A model generated the notes under the pieces. That model ran no database searches, had not been told where the DNA came from, and saw nothing but the letters and a program-made list of their open reading frames with translations. Shown in pieces: positions 53,346 through 63,026 of a DNA stretch of 64,000 bases. The stretch lies in contig JANQNQ010000008.1 in NCBI GenBank assembly GCA_028279515.1, positions 248,001 to 312,000 of the forward strand, read 5' to 3'. How positions within the stretch are numbered: position 1 is the stretch's first letter; the number at the start of each line of letters is the position of its first letter. This stretch comes from Flavobacteriaceae bacterium. Its GTDB lineage: Bacteria > Bacteroidota > Bacteroidia > Flavobacteriales > Flavobacteriaceae. Both the position numbers and the translations under genes were made by a program.

Positions 53346-54910
53346 AACTACTTGTACATACGTTAAAATACCTTCGTTTTAAACAGGTCTACTATCGGCT
53401 TTTCTATTTCGTTCGGAATCGTTTTTTCAGAAAAGATGAGTCCAAACCACTCAATAAAACGGTCGAGCCCATTGTTTGGAACGAGCACGTGCATTACCCC
53501 AATAGTTTTTTAGGCGGAAGGCAATTTCGTTTCCTGAATCTCGACAAGACCTTTGACACCGAGATCGACTGGAATTGTAATGACTTCGGAAAACTCTGGA
53601 CCTACAACCTCAATTATTTCGACTTCTTGAATCAAGAAGAGATGAGTGTTGAGCAAGGACGAACCTTGATCGAAGCGTATATTGATAAAGACAACATCCT
53701 CAAAGACGGAAAAGAACCTTATCCCATTTCGTTAAGAGGAATCAACTGGGTCAAGTTCTTGTCTAAGAACAAGGTGAAGGAAGCGCAGATTGATCAAACG
53801 CTTTACAACCATTATCAGATCCTACTACACAATCTGGAGTATCATTTGTTGGGCAATCACCTGCTTGAAAATGGGTATTCGCTATTCTTTGGCGCCTATT
53901 ATTTTAAAGACGAAACACTCTATCAAAAAGCCAAACAGATCCTCTTTTCAGAACTGAAGGAGCAGGTACTTAAAGACGGGGCTCATTTTGAGCTGTCACC
54001 AATGTATCATCAAATACTGTTGCATCGTTTACTAGACTGTATCACATTGGCACAGCTAAACCCTTGGAAAGAAGATAACACCCTTGATTTCTTAAAAGAA
54101 AAAGCGATCAACATGTTGTCATGGCTACAAACGATGACATTTGACAATGGCAATATTCCAATGGTCAACGATGCTGCTTATGGCATCGCTCCCAGTTCAC
54201 ATCAGTTGTTAAACTATGCACAATCCATTGGATTGCGATGGTCGCCATCAGTATTGTCTGATTCTGGATATCGCAAGTTCAGCGGCAAACAGTACGAACT
54301 TCTTGCCGATGTTGGCAATGTTGGGCCCACCTATCAACCGGGCCATGCTCATGCTGATACACTTAGTTTCGTCTTGCACAAAGAACAAAAACCGCTGATC
54401 GTTGACACCGGCACCTCTACCTATGAGAAAAATGTGCTTCGCCAGCAAGAAAGAGCAACAGCCGCACACAATACAGTCAAGATCGGTGACATTGAGCAAA
54501 CACAAGTTTGGGGAGGATTTAGAGTCGCCAAAAGAGCAGAGATCACTGCCTTAAAAGAGGACGAGAACGCATTGACGGCAACGCATGATGGCTACAAAAA
54601 TCAAGGCACCTTGCACACCCGAAACTTCTTTTGCAAAGACAACTCGATATGGATCGATGATGTGCTGTCAAAAAAAGGAACCAAGGCCGTAGCTCACTTT
54701 CATTTCCATTCGAACATAAAAGAAGTACAGGTACAGAAAGAAGGCATTAAACTTCCCGAACAAGGGGTTAAGATTTCTTTTTCTTCCAATGAAGAAATTC
54801 AAATTGAAAAAGAAACCTATCAACTGGCGGCAGGATTTAACAACACCCAAAAAGCAATTAAAATAAAAGTCTACTTTTGCGAGGCGCTACAAACGCAGAT
54901 TGATCTATGA
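53327..54910 (+). CDS. Heparinase II/III-like (alginate-lyase-fold) protein of the polysaccharide locus
   Basis: The 527-residue product has the (alpha/alpha) toroid of heparinase II/III proteins: NYFDFL, SLRGINWVKFLS, LLGNHLLENGYSLFFGAYYF, LSPMYHQILLHRLLD and GNIPMVNDAAYG. A C-terminal beta domain begins near 330 with YQPGHAHADTLSFVLH, the conserved His region of the family. No signal peptide is found, so it should be cytoplasmic, unlike secreted lyases. A biosynthetic role in this gene setting is therefore likely, for example chain cleavage or uronic-acid chemistry. It overlaps its neighbours by 19 and 4 bases. Confidence 0.88.
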   Translation: MDSSKLKLLVHTLKYLRFKQVYYRLFYFVRNRFFRKDESKPLNKTVEPIVWNEHVHYPNSFLGGRQFRFLNLDKTFDTEIDWNCNDFGKLWTYNLNYFDFLNQEEMSVEQGRTLIEAYIDKDNILKDGKEPYPISLRGINWVKFLSKNKVKEAQIDQTLYNHYQILLHNLEYHLLGNHLLENGYSLFFGAYYFKDETLYQKAKQILFSELKEQVLKDGAHFELSPMYHQILLHRLLDCITLAQLNPWKEDNTLDFLKEKAINMLSWLQTMTFDNGNIPMVNDAAYGIAPSSHQLLNYAQSIGLRWSPSVLSDSGYRKFSGKQYELLADVGNVGPTYQPGHAHADTLSFVLHKEQKPLIVDTGTSTYEKNVLRQQERATAAHNTVKIGDIEQTQVWGGFRVAKRAEITALKEDENALTATHDGYKNQGTLHTRNFFCKDNSIWIDDVLSKKGTKAVAHFHFHSNIKEVQVQKEGIKLPEQGVKISFSSNEEIQIEKETYQLAAGFNNTQKAIKIKVYFCEALQTQIDL

Positions 54911-56100
54911 AGCTACTTTTTTTGACCGATAACTTTCCGCCCGAAGTCAATGCACCGGCAACCAGAACTTTTGAACATTGTAAAGAATGGGTGAAGAAAG
55001 GAGTTGAGGTCACTGTAATCACCGGAGCACCTAATTTTCCGGAGGGAAAAGTCTACGAGGGATACAAAAACAAGTGGATTCAACACGAAGAGATCGAAGG
55101 AATCAAAGTGATTCGTGTTTGGACCTACATCGCGGCTAACAAAGGATTCTTGAAACGAATTCTGGACTACCTAAGCTTTATGGTCGCTTCCTTTTTTGCA
55201 GGGCTCACGGTAAAGACCGACCTCATTGTGGCCACCTCTCCCCAGTTTTTTACAGCCGTATCAGGAAGATGGCTTGCCTTTTGGAAACGAAAGAAATGGG
55301 TGATGGAAATACGTGATCTTTGGCCCGAATCGATTAAAGCCGTTGGAGCCATGGGGTCCAATCCTGTAATTCGATACTTCGAATACCTTGAACGACGCAT
55401 GTACAAAAGTGCTTCCAAGATCGTTACGGTCACCGAATCCTTCAAAGAGCAATTGATTGCCAAGCATAAACTTCGGTCAGAGAAGATCGAAGTGATCAAA
55501 AATGGAGTCAACGCACAACTCTTCAGTCCGCAGGAAAAAAATCAACAGCTTTTAAAAGAGCTAGGACTCGAAGGAAAGAAAATCATCGGGTACATCGGAA
55601 CCCATGGAATGGCCCATAAATTAGACTTCATCCTCAACTGCGCTAAAAATATAGATGACGAAAAAATACATTTCCTATTTCTAGGTACAGGCGCTGAGAA
55701 AGAGAACTTGTTAACCCAAAAAGAACGATTGGGACTTAAAAATGTGACCATGCTAGACCCAGTCGAGAAGAAGTTGGTCAAAGAGTATGTTTCTATATTG
55801 GATGTCGGGCTCGTTAACCTAAGAAGATCCGATACCTTCAAGTCAGTAATTCCCTCAAAGATCTTTGAGCTTGCCGGCATGCATAAACCGATCTTACATG
55901 GAGTAGAAGGAGAGTCTAAAAAACTGGTCGAAAGCTATCAAGTAGGGGCAGCTTTTTTACCCGAAGACGAAACCGATTTCAGAGCAAAGTTAGACTGGAT
56001 TTTAGAAAACCCTAACAGGCAATACAATTTTGACAAGATGATTCGCGAGTTCGACCGTAAGGACTTGGCGATTAAGATGCTTGCTTTTTTAGAGCGTTAG
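54907..56100 (+). CDS. GT4-family glycosyltransferase (WbuB-like)
   Basis: The 397-residue GT-B glycosyltransferase begins with LFLTDNFPPEVNAPATRTFEH and contains VITGAPNFPEGKVYEGYKNKW, WVMEIRDLWPESIKAVGAMG and KIFELAGMHKPILHGVEGES. These resemble WbuB-type enzymes, which transfer sugars such as 2,6-dideoxy or acetamido sugars. The donor cannot be deduced. It is coupled to the heparinase-like gene (four-base overlap) and forms a module with the bidomain oxidoreductase. Confidence 0.9.
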   Translation: MKLLFLTDNFPPEVNAPATRTFEHCKEWVKKGVEVTVITGAPNFPEGKVYEGYKNKWIQHEEIEGIKVIRVWTYIAANKGFLKRILDYLSFMVASFFAGLTVKTDLIVATSPQFFTAVSGRWLAFWKRKKWVMEIRDLWPESIKAVGAMGSNPVIRYFEYLERRMYKSASKIVTVTESFKEQLIAKHKLRSEKIEVIKNGVNAQLFSPQEKNQQLLKELGLEGKKIIGYIGTHGMAHKLDFILNCAKNIDDEKIHFLFLGTGAEKENLLTQKERLGLKNVTMLDPVEKKLVKEYVSILDVGLVNLRRSDTFKSVIPSKIFELAGMHKPILHGVEGESKKLVESYQVGAAFLPEDETDFRAKLDWILENPNRQYNFDKMIREFDRKDLAIKMLAFLER

Positions 56101-56124
56101 AATCTCTGATCCTAAAACTTTTCC

Positions 56125-56132
56125 TATTTTTG
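56125..56132 (+). promoter_or_regulatory. -7 promoter element of the wecA-like gene, probably leaderless
   Basis: TATTTTTG is an exact match to TAnnTTTG and ends four bases before the ATG at 56137. An internal promoter would start transcription at or next to the start codon. Confidence 0.55.
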
Positions 56133-56136
56133 CGGT

Positions 56137-57306
56137 ATGCCAGAGGAAATAGTTTTAAATATAAAAACCGTTTCTATATTAGTCTTTATAGGAGCCTTTT
56201 TACTTACCTACACGATCATCCCTAAAATCATAGGAGTCGTCGAGTATAAAAAGCTCATGGACAATCCCAATAAACGAAGCTCGCATTTTAAGATTACCCC
56301 AACACTAGGAGGGGTTGCATTCTATTGTACATTGATCATGTCGTTCTTCTTTCTTGAGAAATGGGATGTCAATACGTCCATATCAATTATTCCTGGCTTG
56401 ACCATTTTATTTATTGTCGGCCTCAAAGATGATCTTGTGGTACTTTCACCCATGTCAAAATTGGTGGCGCAGATTATTGCCGTGGCTTTTGTGCTATCAA
56501 ACGAATCCATGTTGATCAGCGGGCTTAACGGATTTATGGGAATCGATGAGATCTCTTCATTGATCGCCTATCCGATGTCGGCGTTTTTAATGATCACCGT
56601 GATCAATGCATACAACCTGATCGATGGTATCGATGGTTTGGCTGCTATTGTCGGAATTACAATAAGCTTAATCTACGGATTGATCTTTTATTTCACAGGG
56701 GTATATTTCTTCTCGCTACTTTGCGTGGTCATTATTGCGATACTCTTGGCTTTTTTGAGATTCAACCTTTCGGCAAAGCGCAAGATATTCATGGGAGATA
56801 CGGGGTCTTTGGTCATTGGCTTTTTGATCAGTATTCTTACCATTCGATTTTTAGCGTTGACCCCGCAACGATTAGAAGAATTGCCCTTCTACTTAGAGAA
56901 TGTACCATTGATAGCAATATCCATTCTTATCGTACCGTTATTTGACACGGTAAGAGTTTTTGCCATTCGATTGCTAAAGAAAAAGAGTCCTTTTAGTCCA
57001 GATAGAAATCATACACATCACATTTTGATCGACCTAGGTTTAACCCATAGAACAGCTAGCGTGCTGATTGGGTTATTCAACCTGGTGTTTGTGGCACTTT
57101 TTATCATTTTAGGAAGCACCTCTAGCAATATCGCCATGACATTTTTCATGCTCGTATCTGTGCTGTTCTTGGTGTACCTGTTCTATCGAATGGACTTTAG
57201 CTTTTCGAACTTGAAACGCAAGATTCTTTTTAAACGAAAAGTGAATTCAATCAAAGAAAATCTTTCCTCTAAAAAAGGAAAACAAACAAAAAAAGTAAAC
57301 TATTGA
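56137..57306 (+). CDS. WecA/MraY-family undecaprenyl-phosphate sugar-1-phosphate transferase
   Basis: Polytopic initiating enzyme, transferring a HexNAc-1-phosphate from UDP-sugar to undecaprenyl phosphate. The 389-residue protein has about 11 membrane helices. The signatures are KRSSHFKITPTLGG, GLKDDLVVLSP (DD motif), NAYNLIDGIDGLAAI, FMGDTGSLVIGF and HTHHILIDLGLTHR, all hallmark loops of WecA. Ugd follows with a four-base overlap. Confidence 0.93.
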   Translation: MPEEIVLNIKTVSILVFIGAFLLTYTIIPKIIGVVEYKKLMDNPNKRSSHFKITPTLGGVAFYCTLIMSFFFLEKWDVNTSISIIPGLTILFIVGLKDDLVVLSPMSKLVAQIIAVAFVLSNESMLISGLNGFMGIDEISSLIAYPMSAFLMITVINAYNLIDGIDGLAAIVGITISLIYGLIFYFTGVYFFSLLCVVIIAILLAFLRFNLSAKRKIFMGDTGSLVIGFLISILTIRFLALTPQRLEELPFYLENVPLIAISILIVPLFDTVRVFAIRLLKKKSPFSPDRNHTHHILIDLGLTHRTASVLIGLFNLVFVALFIILGSTSSNIAMTFFMLVSVLFLVYLFYRMDFSFSNLKRKILFKRKVNSIKENLSSKKGKQTKKVNY

Positions 57307-58616
57307 AAATATCAGTAATTGGAACCGGCTATGTAGGCTTGGTAACAGGAACGTGTCTTGCAGAAACCGGAAATGAGGTGATCTGCGTCGACATTGATGA
57401 GCAGAAAGTAAAGAAGATGCAGGAGGGAGAGGTGCCAATCTACGAACCGCATCTAGATGTACTTTTTGAGCGGAATATCAATGCTGGTCGCCTAAAATTC
57501 ACCACTTCTTTAGAGGAAGGACTGCAGCACGGAAACATCATATTTTTAGCACTTCCTACGCCTGAAGACGAAGACGGGTCAGCAGATCTTTCATATGTGT
57601 TGGGCGTAGCAGACCAGATCGGAAAACTACTCACCGACTACAAGGTGATTGTAGACAAGAGTACAGTGCCTGTTGGGACAGCTGATTTGGTAGCTGAGAC
57701 GATTGCTAAGAACACTTCAGTAGAATTTGATGTGGTATCCAACCCAGAATTCTTAAGAGAAGGCTTTGCGGTTGACGATTTCTTAAAGCCTGAACGAATC
57801 GTTGTTGGGTCCAGTTCAGAGCGTGCCATCGAGCTTATGCGAAAGCTATACAAGCCGTTTGTGCGATCAGGGAACCCGATCATCATCATGGATGAGAAAT
57901 CCGCAGAGCTTACCAAATATGCAGCCAACTCTTTCTTGGCGACCAAGATTACCTTTATGAATGAAATCGCTAATTTCTGCGAACGCGTAGGGGCTGATGT
58001 TGATAAGGTTCGTATCGGTATGGGAACCGACTCTCGAATTGGAAAGCGCTTCTTGTTTCCTGGAATAGGGTATGGAGGTTCTTGTTTTCCAAAAGATGTA
58101 AAGGCCCTGCACAAATCAGGAAGGGAAAAGGGCTACGATTTTGAAATATTGGACGCTGTAGTTCGCATTAACGAGCAACAAAAGACGGCCTTGATTCCAA
58201 AAGTGAAGTCGTATTTCAACGATGACCTCAAAGGCAAGAAGATTGCCATTTGGGGGCTAGCGTTTAAGCCTGAAACAGATGACATCAGAGAAGCACCTTC
58301 TTTATATACAATTGATAAATTGCTGGAAGCGGGTTGTACGATCAAAGCATTTGATCCAGAGGCCATGCCCAATGTGAAAAAGAAGTTGGGCGACAAGATT
58401 TCGTTTGCCACCAATATGTATGGAGCCCTTGAAGATGCAGATGCCTTGGTAATTTGTACAGAGTGGAGCATCTTTAGAACTCCAGACTTTAAGAGAATTA
58501 AGGAACAGCTGGCCAATCCGGTGATATTTGATGGAAGAAACTTGTACGATGTAGAAGACATAAGTAAAGAAGGGTTTCATTATTTCTCTATCGGAAGAAA
58601 AGACTATTCTAAATAA
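57303..58616 (+). CDS. ugd: UDP-glucose 6-dehydrogenase
   Basis: Oxidises UDP-glucose to UDP-glucuronate with two NAD. The 437-residue product begins with the Rossmann motif VIGTGYVGLVTGTCLAE and contains STVPVGTADLV, NPEFLREGFAVDDF, the catalytic cysteine motif GYGGSCFPKDVKAL and FKPETDDIREAP, all diagnostic. TTG at 57303 is the start codon; the alternative ATG is far downstream of the NAD motif. It precedes uxs, so UDP-GlcA feeds UDP-xylose. Confidence 0.97.
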   Translation: MKISVIGTGYVGLVTGTCLAETGNEVICVDIDEQKVKKMQEGEVPIYEPHLDVLFERNINAGRLKFTTSLEEGLQHGNIIFLALPTPEDEDGSADLSYVLGVADQIGKLLTDYKVIVDKSTVPVGTADLVAETIAKNTSVEFDVVSNPEFLREGFAVDDFLKPERIVVGSSSERAIELMRKLYKPFVRSGNPIIIMDEKSAELTKYAANSFLATKITFMNEIANFCERVGADVDKVRIGMGTDSRIGKRFLFPGIGYGGSCFPKDVKALHKSGREKGYDFEILDAVVRINEQQKTALIPKVKSYFNDDLKGKKIAIWGLAFKPETDDIREAPSLYTIDKLLEAGCTIKAFDPEAMPNVKKKLGDKISFATNMYGALEDADALVICTEWSIFRTPDFKRIKEQLANPVIFDGRNLYDVEDISKEGFHYFSIGRKDYSK

Positions 58617-58619
58617 GCT

Positions 58620-59612
58620 ATGAAAAAAAGAGTGCTGATTACCGGCGCCGCCGGATTTCTTGGGTCACACCTATGCGATCGCTTCTTAAAGGAAGGGTTT
58701 CACGTTATCGGTATGGACAACCTGATCACGGGCGACCTCAAGAATATTGAGCACCTCTTTAAGCTTGAAGATTTCGAGTTTTACCATCACGATGTGACCA
58801 AATTTGTGCACGTCCCAGGGAAACTGGATTACATACTGCATTTTGCATCTCCAGCAAGTCCGATTGACTATCTTAAGATTCCTATCCAGACATTAAAAGT
58901 AGGTTCTCTAGGGACGCATAATCTATTGGGACTTGCCAAGGAAAAGAAAGCACGGATCTTGATCGCTTCGACTTCCGAAGTATACGGCGACCCGTTGGTA
59001 CATCCTCAAAACGAGGAATACTATGGCAATGTAAACACGATTGGTCCAAGAGGGGTTTATGACGAGGCCAAACGGTTTCAAGAGTCGATTACTATGGCAT
59101 ATCACAGATTTCATGGCCTTGAAACCCGCATTGTTCGTATCTTCAACACATATGGGCCGCGAATGCGTCTCAATGACGGTCGCGTGATTCCAGCATTTAT
59201 TGGACAAGCATTGAGAGGGGAGGATTTGACCGTTTTTGGCGATGGACTCCAAACTCGTTCATTTTGCTATATTGACGATCAAGTCGAAGGAATCTACAGA
59301 TTGTTGATGAGTGATTACGCCGACCCAGTGAATATTGGAAATCCAGATGAAATCACGATAAAGGATTTTGCCGAAGAGATCATTGAGCTAACAGGTACCG
59401 ACCAAAAGATCGTGTACCAACCATTACCGGTCGATGACCCGTTGCAACGACAGCCCGACATTACATTGGCCAAAAAGCTTCTCGGCTGGACTCCAACAGT
59501 CAATAGGCATGAGGGAATGAAAAAGACATACGACTATTTCAAATCGCTTTCGAAAGAAGAACTATTTAAACGAGAACACAAAGATTTTTCAAACTATACT
59601 AAAAGACATTAA
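58620..59612 (+). CDS. uxs: UDP-glucuronate decarboxylase (UDP-xylose synthase)
   Basis: Decarboxylates UDP-GlcA to UDP-xylose. The 330-residue SDR protein has [15 protein letters not shown] (residues 5-19), [22 protein letters not shown], the catalytic [11 protein letters not shown] and [10 protein letters not shown], as in UXS. It lies four bases after ugd and overlaps the following transferase by one base (TAATG). It extends the sugar repertoire of the polymer to pentose or downstream derivatives. Confidence 0.93.
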   Translation: MKKRVLITGAAGFLGSHLCDRFLKEGFHVIGMDNLITGDLKNIEHLFKLEDFEFYHHDVTKFVHVPGKLDYILHFASPASPIDYLKIPIQTLKVGSLGTHNLLGLAKEKKARILIASTSEVYGDPLVHPQNEEYYGNVNTIGPRGVYDEAKRFQESITMAYHRFHGLETRIVRIFNTYGPRMRLNDGRVIPAFIGQALRGEDLTVFGDGLQTRSFCYIDDQVEGIYRLLMSDYADPVNIGNPDEITIKDFAEEIIELTGTDQKIVYQPLPVDDPLQRQPDITLAKKLLGWTPTVNRHEGMKKTYDYFKSLSKEELFKREHKDFSNYTKRH

Positions 59613-60976
59613 TGCATCCAAAAAGAGGTAGATATTCATGGTTGATTAGACCCATACTGGTCGTTTTCGACCTTCTGGTCATCACCTTGTTGTCCATTTT
59701 CATTTTGGGAGATTCTGTGCCGGTATATTTCGTTGCCTATATCGCAACGTTTTGGATGATCTTTGGATATAGTATTCGATTTTACGAGGTTTACAGATTT
59801 ACCTCTATTACTACCATCAACATATTGTTGGTGAAACAACTTTTGGCCTTTTCGCTAGCCGTATTTGCCTTCTACGGATTTTTTAGCATTCGAAATATTG
59901 AACTCAAGGAGTCCCTAAGTTATCTCGTATATTCGATGCTCTTAGTGGCCGCCGGAAAAATAGCGGTGTACTATGCGCTTAAAAAGTACCGTAGGTATTT
60001 GGGCGGAAATAAACGAAACGTAGTCATCATTGGTAATACGCCCGCATCGGTTCAATTAAAAGAATTTTTTAATACCCGCTCTGATTTGGGGTATAACCTG
60101 CAGGGATTTTTTAGCAATGAAGAAGGGGAACATGTGACCGATTCAATCGAAAACAGCTTCACATTTTTAACCGAGAACAATGTAGATGAGGTGTATTGTG
60201 CCATCGAAAAGCTAAAAGACACAGACATCAACAGATTTGTTCAAATCACGAAGGAAAGTTACAGCACATTAAAGTTCATTCCGAGTGTTAAGAAGATCTA
60301 CTCCAAACGATTGCAAACCGATTTTTACGATTATCTGCCGGTGCTTTCATTTCAGGATGTTTCGCTTGATGACCCAGTGAATAAAGCCATCAAAAGAGTG
60401 TTTGATGTCATATTTTCGTTGATGATTATTGTGTTCATCATGTCTTGGTTGATTCCGATAATGTTCATCATTATTAAGTTGGAGTCAAAAGGACCATTGT
60501 TTTACAAACATGTTCGAAACGGACTTAACTATGAAGAATTCACATGTTTCAAGTTTCGATCCATGAAACATGTAAAGCACAAGGATCTACAGCAAGTAAC
60601 AAAAGATGATGACCGCGTGACCAAAGTCGGAAGATTCATCAGAAGGACCAGCATCGATGAGCTTCCGCAGTTCTTTAATGTATTGTTAGGAGACATGTCA
60701 GTGGTAGGCCCAAGGCCGCATATGATATCATATACCCAAGAATATGCCAAACAGATAGACAAGTACAACTTCCTATTTAGGCACTCTATTAAACCCGGAG
60801 TTACTGGGTTGGCGCAAGTAAAGGGGTATCGAGGGGAGATTGCTACAAAAGAAGAGATTGTCAACCGAGTGAAGTACGATATTTTCTACATCGAAAACTG
60901 GTCTGTGTTTCTGGACATCAAGATTATTTTTGAAACGGTTATCAACCTGTTTAAAGGACAAGAAAAGGCCTATTGA
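59612..60976 (+). CDS. WcaJ-type polyprenyl-phosphate sugar phosphotransferase
   Basis: Monotopic/polytopic initiating phosphoglycosyl transferase for exopolysaccharide. The 454-residue protein has four N-terminal membrane helices (about 10-115), a Rossmann-like CoA_binding_3 middle region (RNVVIIGNTPASVQL) and a fifth hydrophobic segment near 265-285. The C-terminal catalytic domain contains KRVFDVIFSL, FTCFKFRSMKHV, RRTSIDELPQFFNVLLGDMSVVGPRPH and GVTGLAQVKGYRG. This is the second initiating enzyme in the locus besides the WecA-like protein. It is coupled to the GT2 gene. Confidence 0.94.
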   Translation: MHPKRGRYSWLIRPILVVFDLLVITLLSIFILGDSVPVYFVAYIATFWMIFGYSIRFYEVYRFTSITTINILLVKQLLAFSLAVFAFYGFFSIRNIELKESLSYLVYSMLLVAAGKIAVYYALKKYRRYLGGNKRNVVIIGNTPASVQLKEFFNTRSDLGYNLQGFFSNEEGEHVTDSIENSFTFLTENNVDEVYCAIEKLKDTDINRFVQITKESYSTLKFIPSVKKIYSKRLQTDFYDYLPVLSFQDVSLDDPVNKAIKRVFDVIFSLMIIVFIMSWLIPIMFIIIKLESKGPLFYKHVRNGLNYEEFTCFKFRSMKHVKHKDLQQVTKDDDRVTKVGRFIRRTSIDELPQFFNVLLGDMSVVGPRPHMISYTQEYAKQIDKYNFLFRHSIKPGVTGLAQVKGYRGEIATKEEIVNRVKYDIFYIENWSVFLDIKIIFETVINLFKGQEKAY

Positions 60977-61758
60977 TGAAGCACGATGTACTCATATCGA
61001 TCATTACTCCTTCCTATAATTCTGAACAATTTATCGCCGAGACCATTGCGTCGGTACAAGCGCAGACGTACAATAATTGGGAAATGATCATTGTCGATGA
61101 TGCCTCGTCCGATACTACACAGCAGATTATTGAGAAGCACGCCCAACAGGATTCCCGAATCAAATATCACTTTTTAACAGAGAACTCAGGCGCCGCTGTA
61201 GCTCGAAACAAGGCCACAGAATTGGCCAAAGGAGCCTTTGTCGCCTTCTTGGATGCCGACGACCTTTGGATGCCTCAAAAGCTCGAAAAACAACTTGTGT
61301 TTATGAACCAGCACAGCGCAGCGGTTTGTTTTAGCAGCTATGACATGATCGATGAACAAGGTGAAACACTTTACAAAAGAGTAGTTGCACTCAAAGAGCT
61401 AAGCTATGACAAACAATTGGTCAGCAATTATGTAGGCAATCTCACAGGAATCTATAATGTAGAGAAGCTGGGGAAGCTATTTTCCCCGAATATTCGCAAG
61501 CGTCAAGACTGGGCTTTGTGGTTAAAGAGCATCGAAAAAGCTGGGATGGCTTATGGAATAAAAGAGCCGCTAGCGTATTATCGAGTACGTACAGGATCTA
61601 TGTCTTCGAACAAGCTAAATTTATTGAAGCACAATTATATTTTTTACAGAAAGGCGCTTAACTTTGGGGTCTTCAAGTCATGCTTGTATTTGATTCGTTT
61701 TCTGATCGAGCATTTCTTGGTGAAATCCAAGCAAATAACAACAACACAACACACATGA
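60976..61758 (+). CDS. GT2-family glycosyltransferase
   Basis: The 260-residue GT-A enzyme has ISIITPSYNSEQFIAETIASV (start of the domain), the donor-binding MIIVDDASSD and the catalytic DxD region FLDADDLWMPQKLEKQ. It ends in a hydrophobic/basic tail that may contact the membrane. I use ATG at 60976, one base overlapping the previous stop (TGATG), over the TTG before it. It overlaps purD by four bases. Confidence 0.93.
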   Translation: MKHDVLISIITPSYNSEQFIAETIASVQAQTYNNWEMIIVDDASSDTTQQIIEKHAQQDSRIKYHFLTENSGAAVARNKATELAKGAFVAFLDADDLWMPQKLEKQLVFMNQHSAAVCFSSYDMIDEQGETLYKRVVALKELSYDKQLVSNYVGNLTGIYNVEKLGKLFSPNIRKRQDWALWLKSIEKAGMAYGIKEPLAYYRVRTGSMSSNKLNLLKHNYIFYRKALNFGVFKSCLYLIRFLIEHFLVKSKQITTTQHT

Positions 61759-63026
61759 ACATACTTGTAATTGGATCTGGAGGAAGAGAGCACACCTTCG
61801 CCTGGAAATTGGCACAAAGCGCAAAATGCGATCAACTTTTTGTTGCTCCCGGAAATGCAGGAACTGCACAGATGGCCACCAATGTAGACATCAAACCCAC
61901 CGATTTCGAAGCCCTTAAAAAACTAGTGTTAGACAATAACATTCAAATGGTCGTGGTGGGACCAGAAGATCCTTTAGTGCAAGGAATTCATGATTTTTTC
62001 AAAGCGGAAGAAAGCTTGCAAAAAGTGGCAGTGATCGGTCCTGAGAAAATGGCCGCAGAACTCGAAGGAAGCAAAGAATTTGCAAAAGAATTCATGAAGC
62101 GACACAACATTCCCACAGCGGCCTATCAAAGCTTTACCAAAGATACGGTGGCAGAAGGAAAGAAGTTTTTAGAAACTCTTGATGCTCCCTATGTGTTGAA
62201 GGCTGACGGACTTGCAGCTGGTAAAGGGGTATTGATCATCAGCGATATTGAAGAAGCCAAGAATGAGCTAGACAATATGTTGGTCGATGCCAAATTTGGA
62301 GACGCGAGTTCAAAAGTAGTGATCGAAGAATTTCTCGACGGAATCGAACTAAGCTGCTTCGTACTTACCGATGGTAAAAATTATCTAACACTACCAACTG
62401 CAAAAGATTACAAAAGAATTGGAGAAGGTGACACGGGTCTAAACACTGGGGGGATGGGAGCCATTTCACCCGTACCTTTTGCTGATGCTGAATTTATGCA
62501 GAAAATAGAAGATCGCGTTATAAAACCTACGGTGAATGGACTCCAAAAAGACAATATTCCGTACCAAGGATTTGTCTTCATCGGACTCATCAAGGTGAAC
62601 AACGACCCATACGTAATCGAATACAATGTGCGAATGGGGGATCCTGAGACCGAAGTGGTATTGCCAAGAGTTAAGAATGATCTTGTAGAAATTTTCGAAG
62701 CTTGTGCCACACAGACGCTAAATGAGATTGACCTGCAAATCGACGAGCGAGCTGCGACTACCGTTATGGTGGTTTCTGGAGGATACCCAGAAGCCTATGA
62801 AAAAGGAAAAGAAATTACAGGGACTGAAGATATCAAAGACTCCTTGGTATTTCATGCAGGAACGAAACTAAGCGATGACAAGGTGCTAACCAACGGCGGA
62901 AGAGTAATTGCCGTAACCTCATATGATGATCACTTCAAAGAGGCCATAAAAAAATCTTACCAAAGTATAGACAAGCTGCACTTTGATAAGATGTATTTTA
63001 GAAAGGATATTGGGTTCGACCTATAG
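61755..63026 (+). CDS. purD: Phosphoribosylamine-glycine ligase (GAR synthetase)
   Basis: Second step of purine synthesis: phosphoribosylamine + glycine + ATP to GAR. The 423-residue product starts MNILVIGSGGREHTFAWKL, the canonical N-terminus, and has VVVGPEDPLVQGI, the ATP-grasp motifs VLKADGLAAGKGVLI and NTGGMGAISPVPF, and YNVRMGDPETEVVLPR. The frame opens 75 bases upstream, but this start is supported by the conserved beginning and the four-base ATGA overlap with the GT2 gene. Its coupling to a polysaccharide operon is notable. Confidence 0.97.
   Translation: MNILVIGSGGREHTFAWKLAQSAKCDQLFVAPGNAGTAQMATNVDIKPTDFEALKKLVLDNNIQMVVVGPEDPLVQGIHDFFKAEESLQKVAVIGPEKMAAELEGSKEFAKEFMKRHNIPTAAYQSFTKDTVAEGKKFLETLDAPYVLKADGLAAGKGVLIISDIEEAKNELDNMLVDAKFGDASSKVVIEEFLDGIELSCFVLTDGKNYLTLPTAKDYKRIGEGDTGLNTGGMGAISPVPFADAEFMQKIEDRVIKPTVNGLQKDNIPYQGFVFIGLIKVNNDPYVIEYNVRMGDPETEVVLPRVKNDLVEIFEACATQTLNEIDLQIDERAATTVMVVSGGYPEAYEKGKEITGTEDIKDSLVFHAGTKLSDDKVLTNGGRVIAVTSYDDHFKEAIKKSYQSIDKLHFDKMYFRKDIGFDL

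Noticed and set aside
61680-61754. Upstream extension of purD from the ATG at 61680
   Set aside because: It would overlap the GT2 gene by 79 bases and precede the canonical PurD N-terminus MNILVIGSGGREH.
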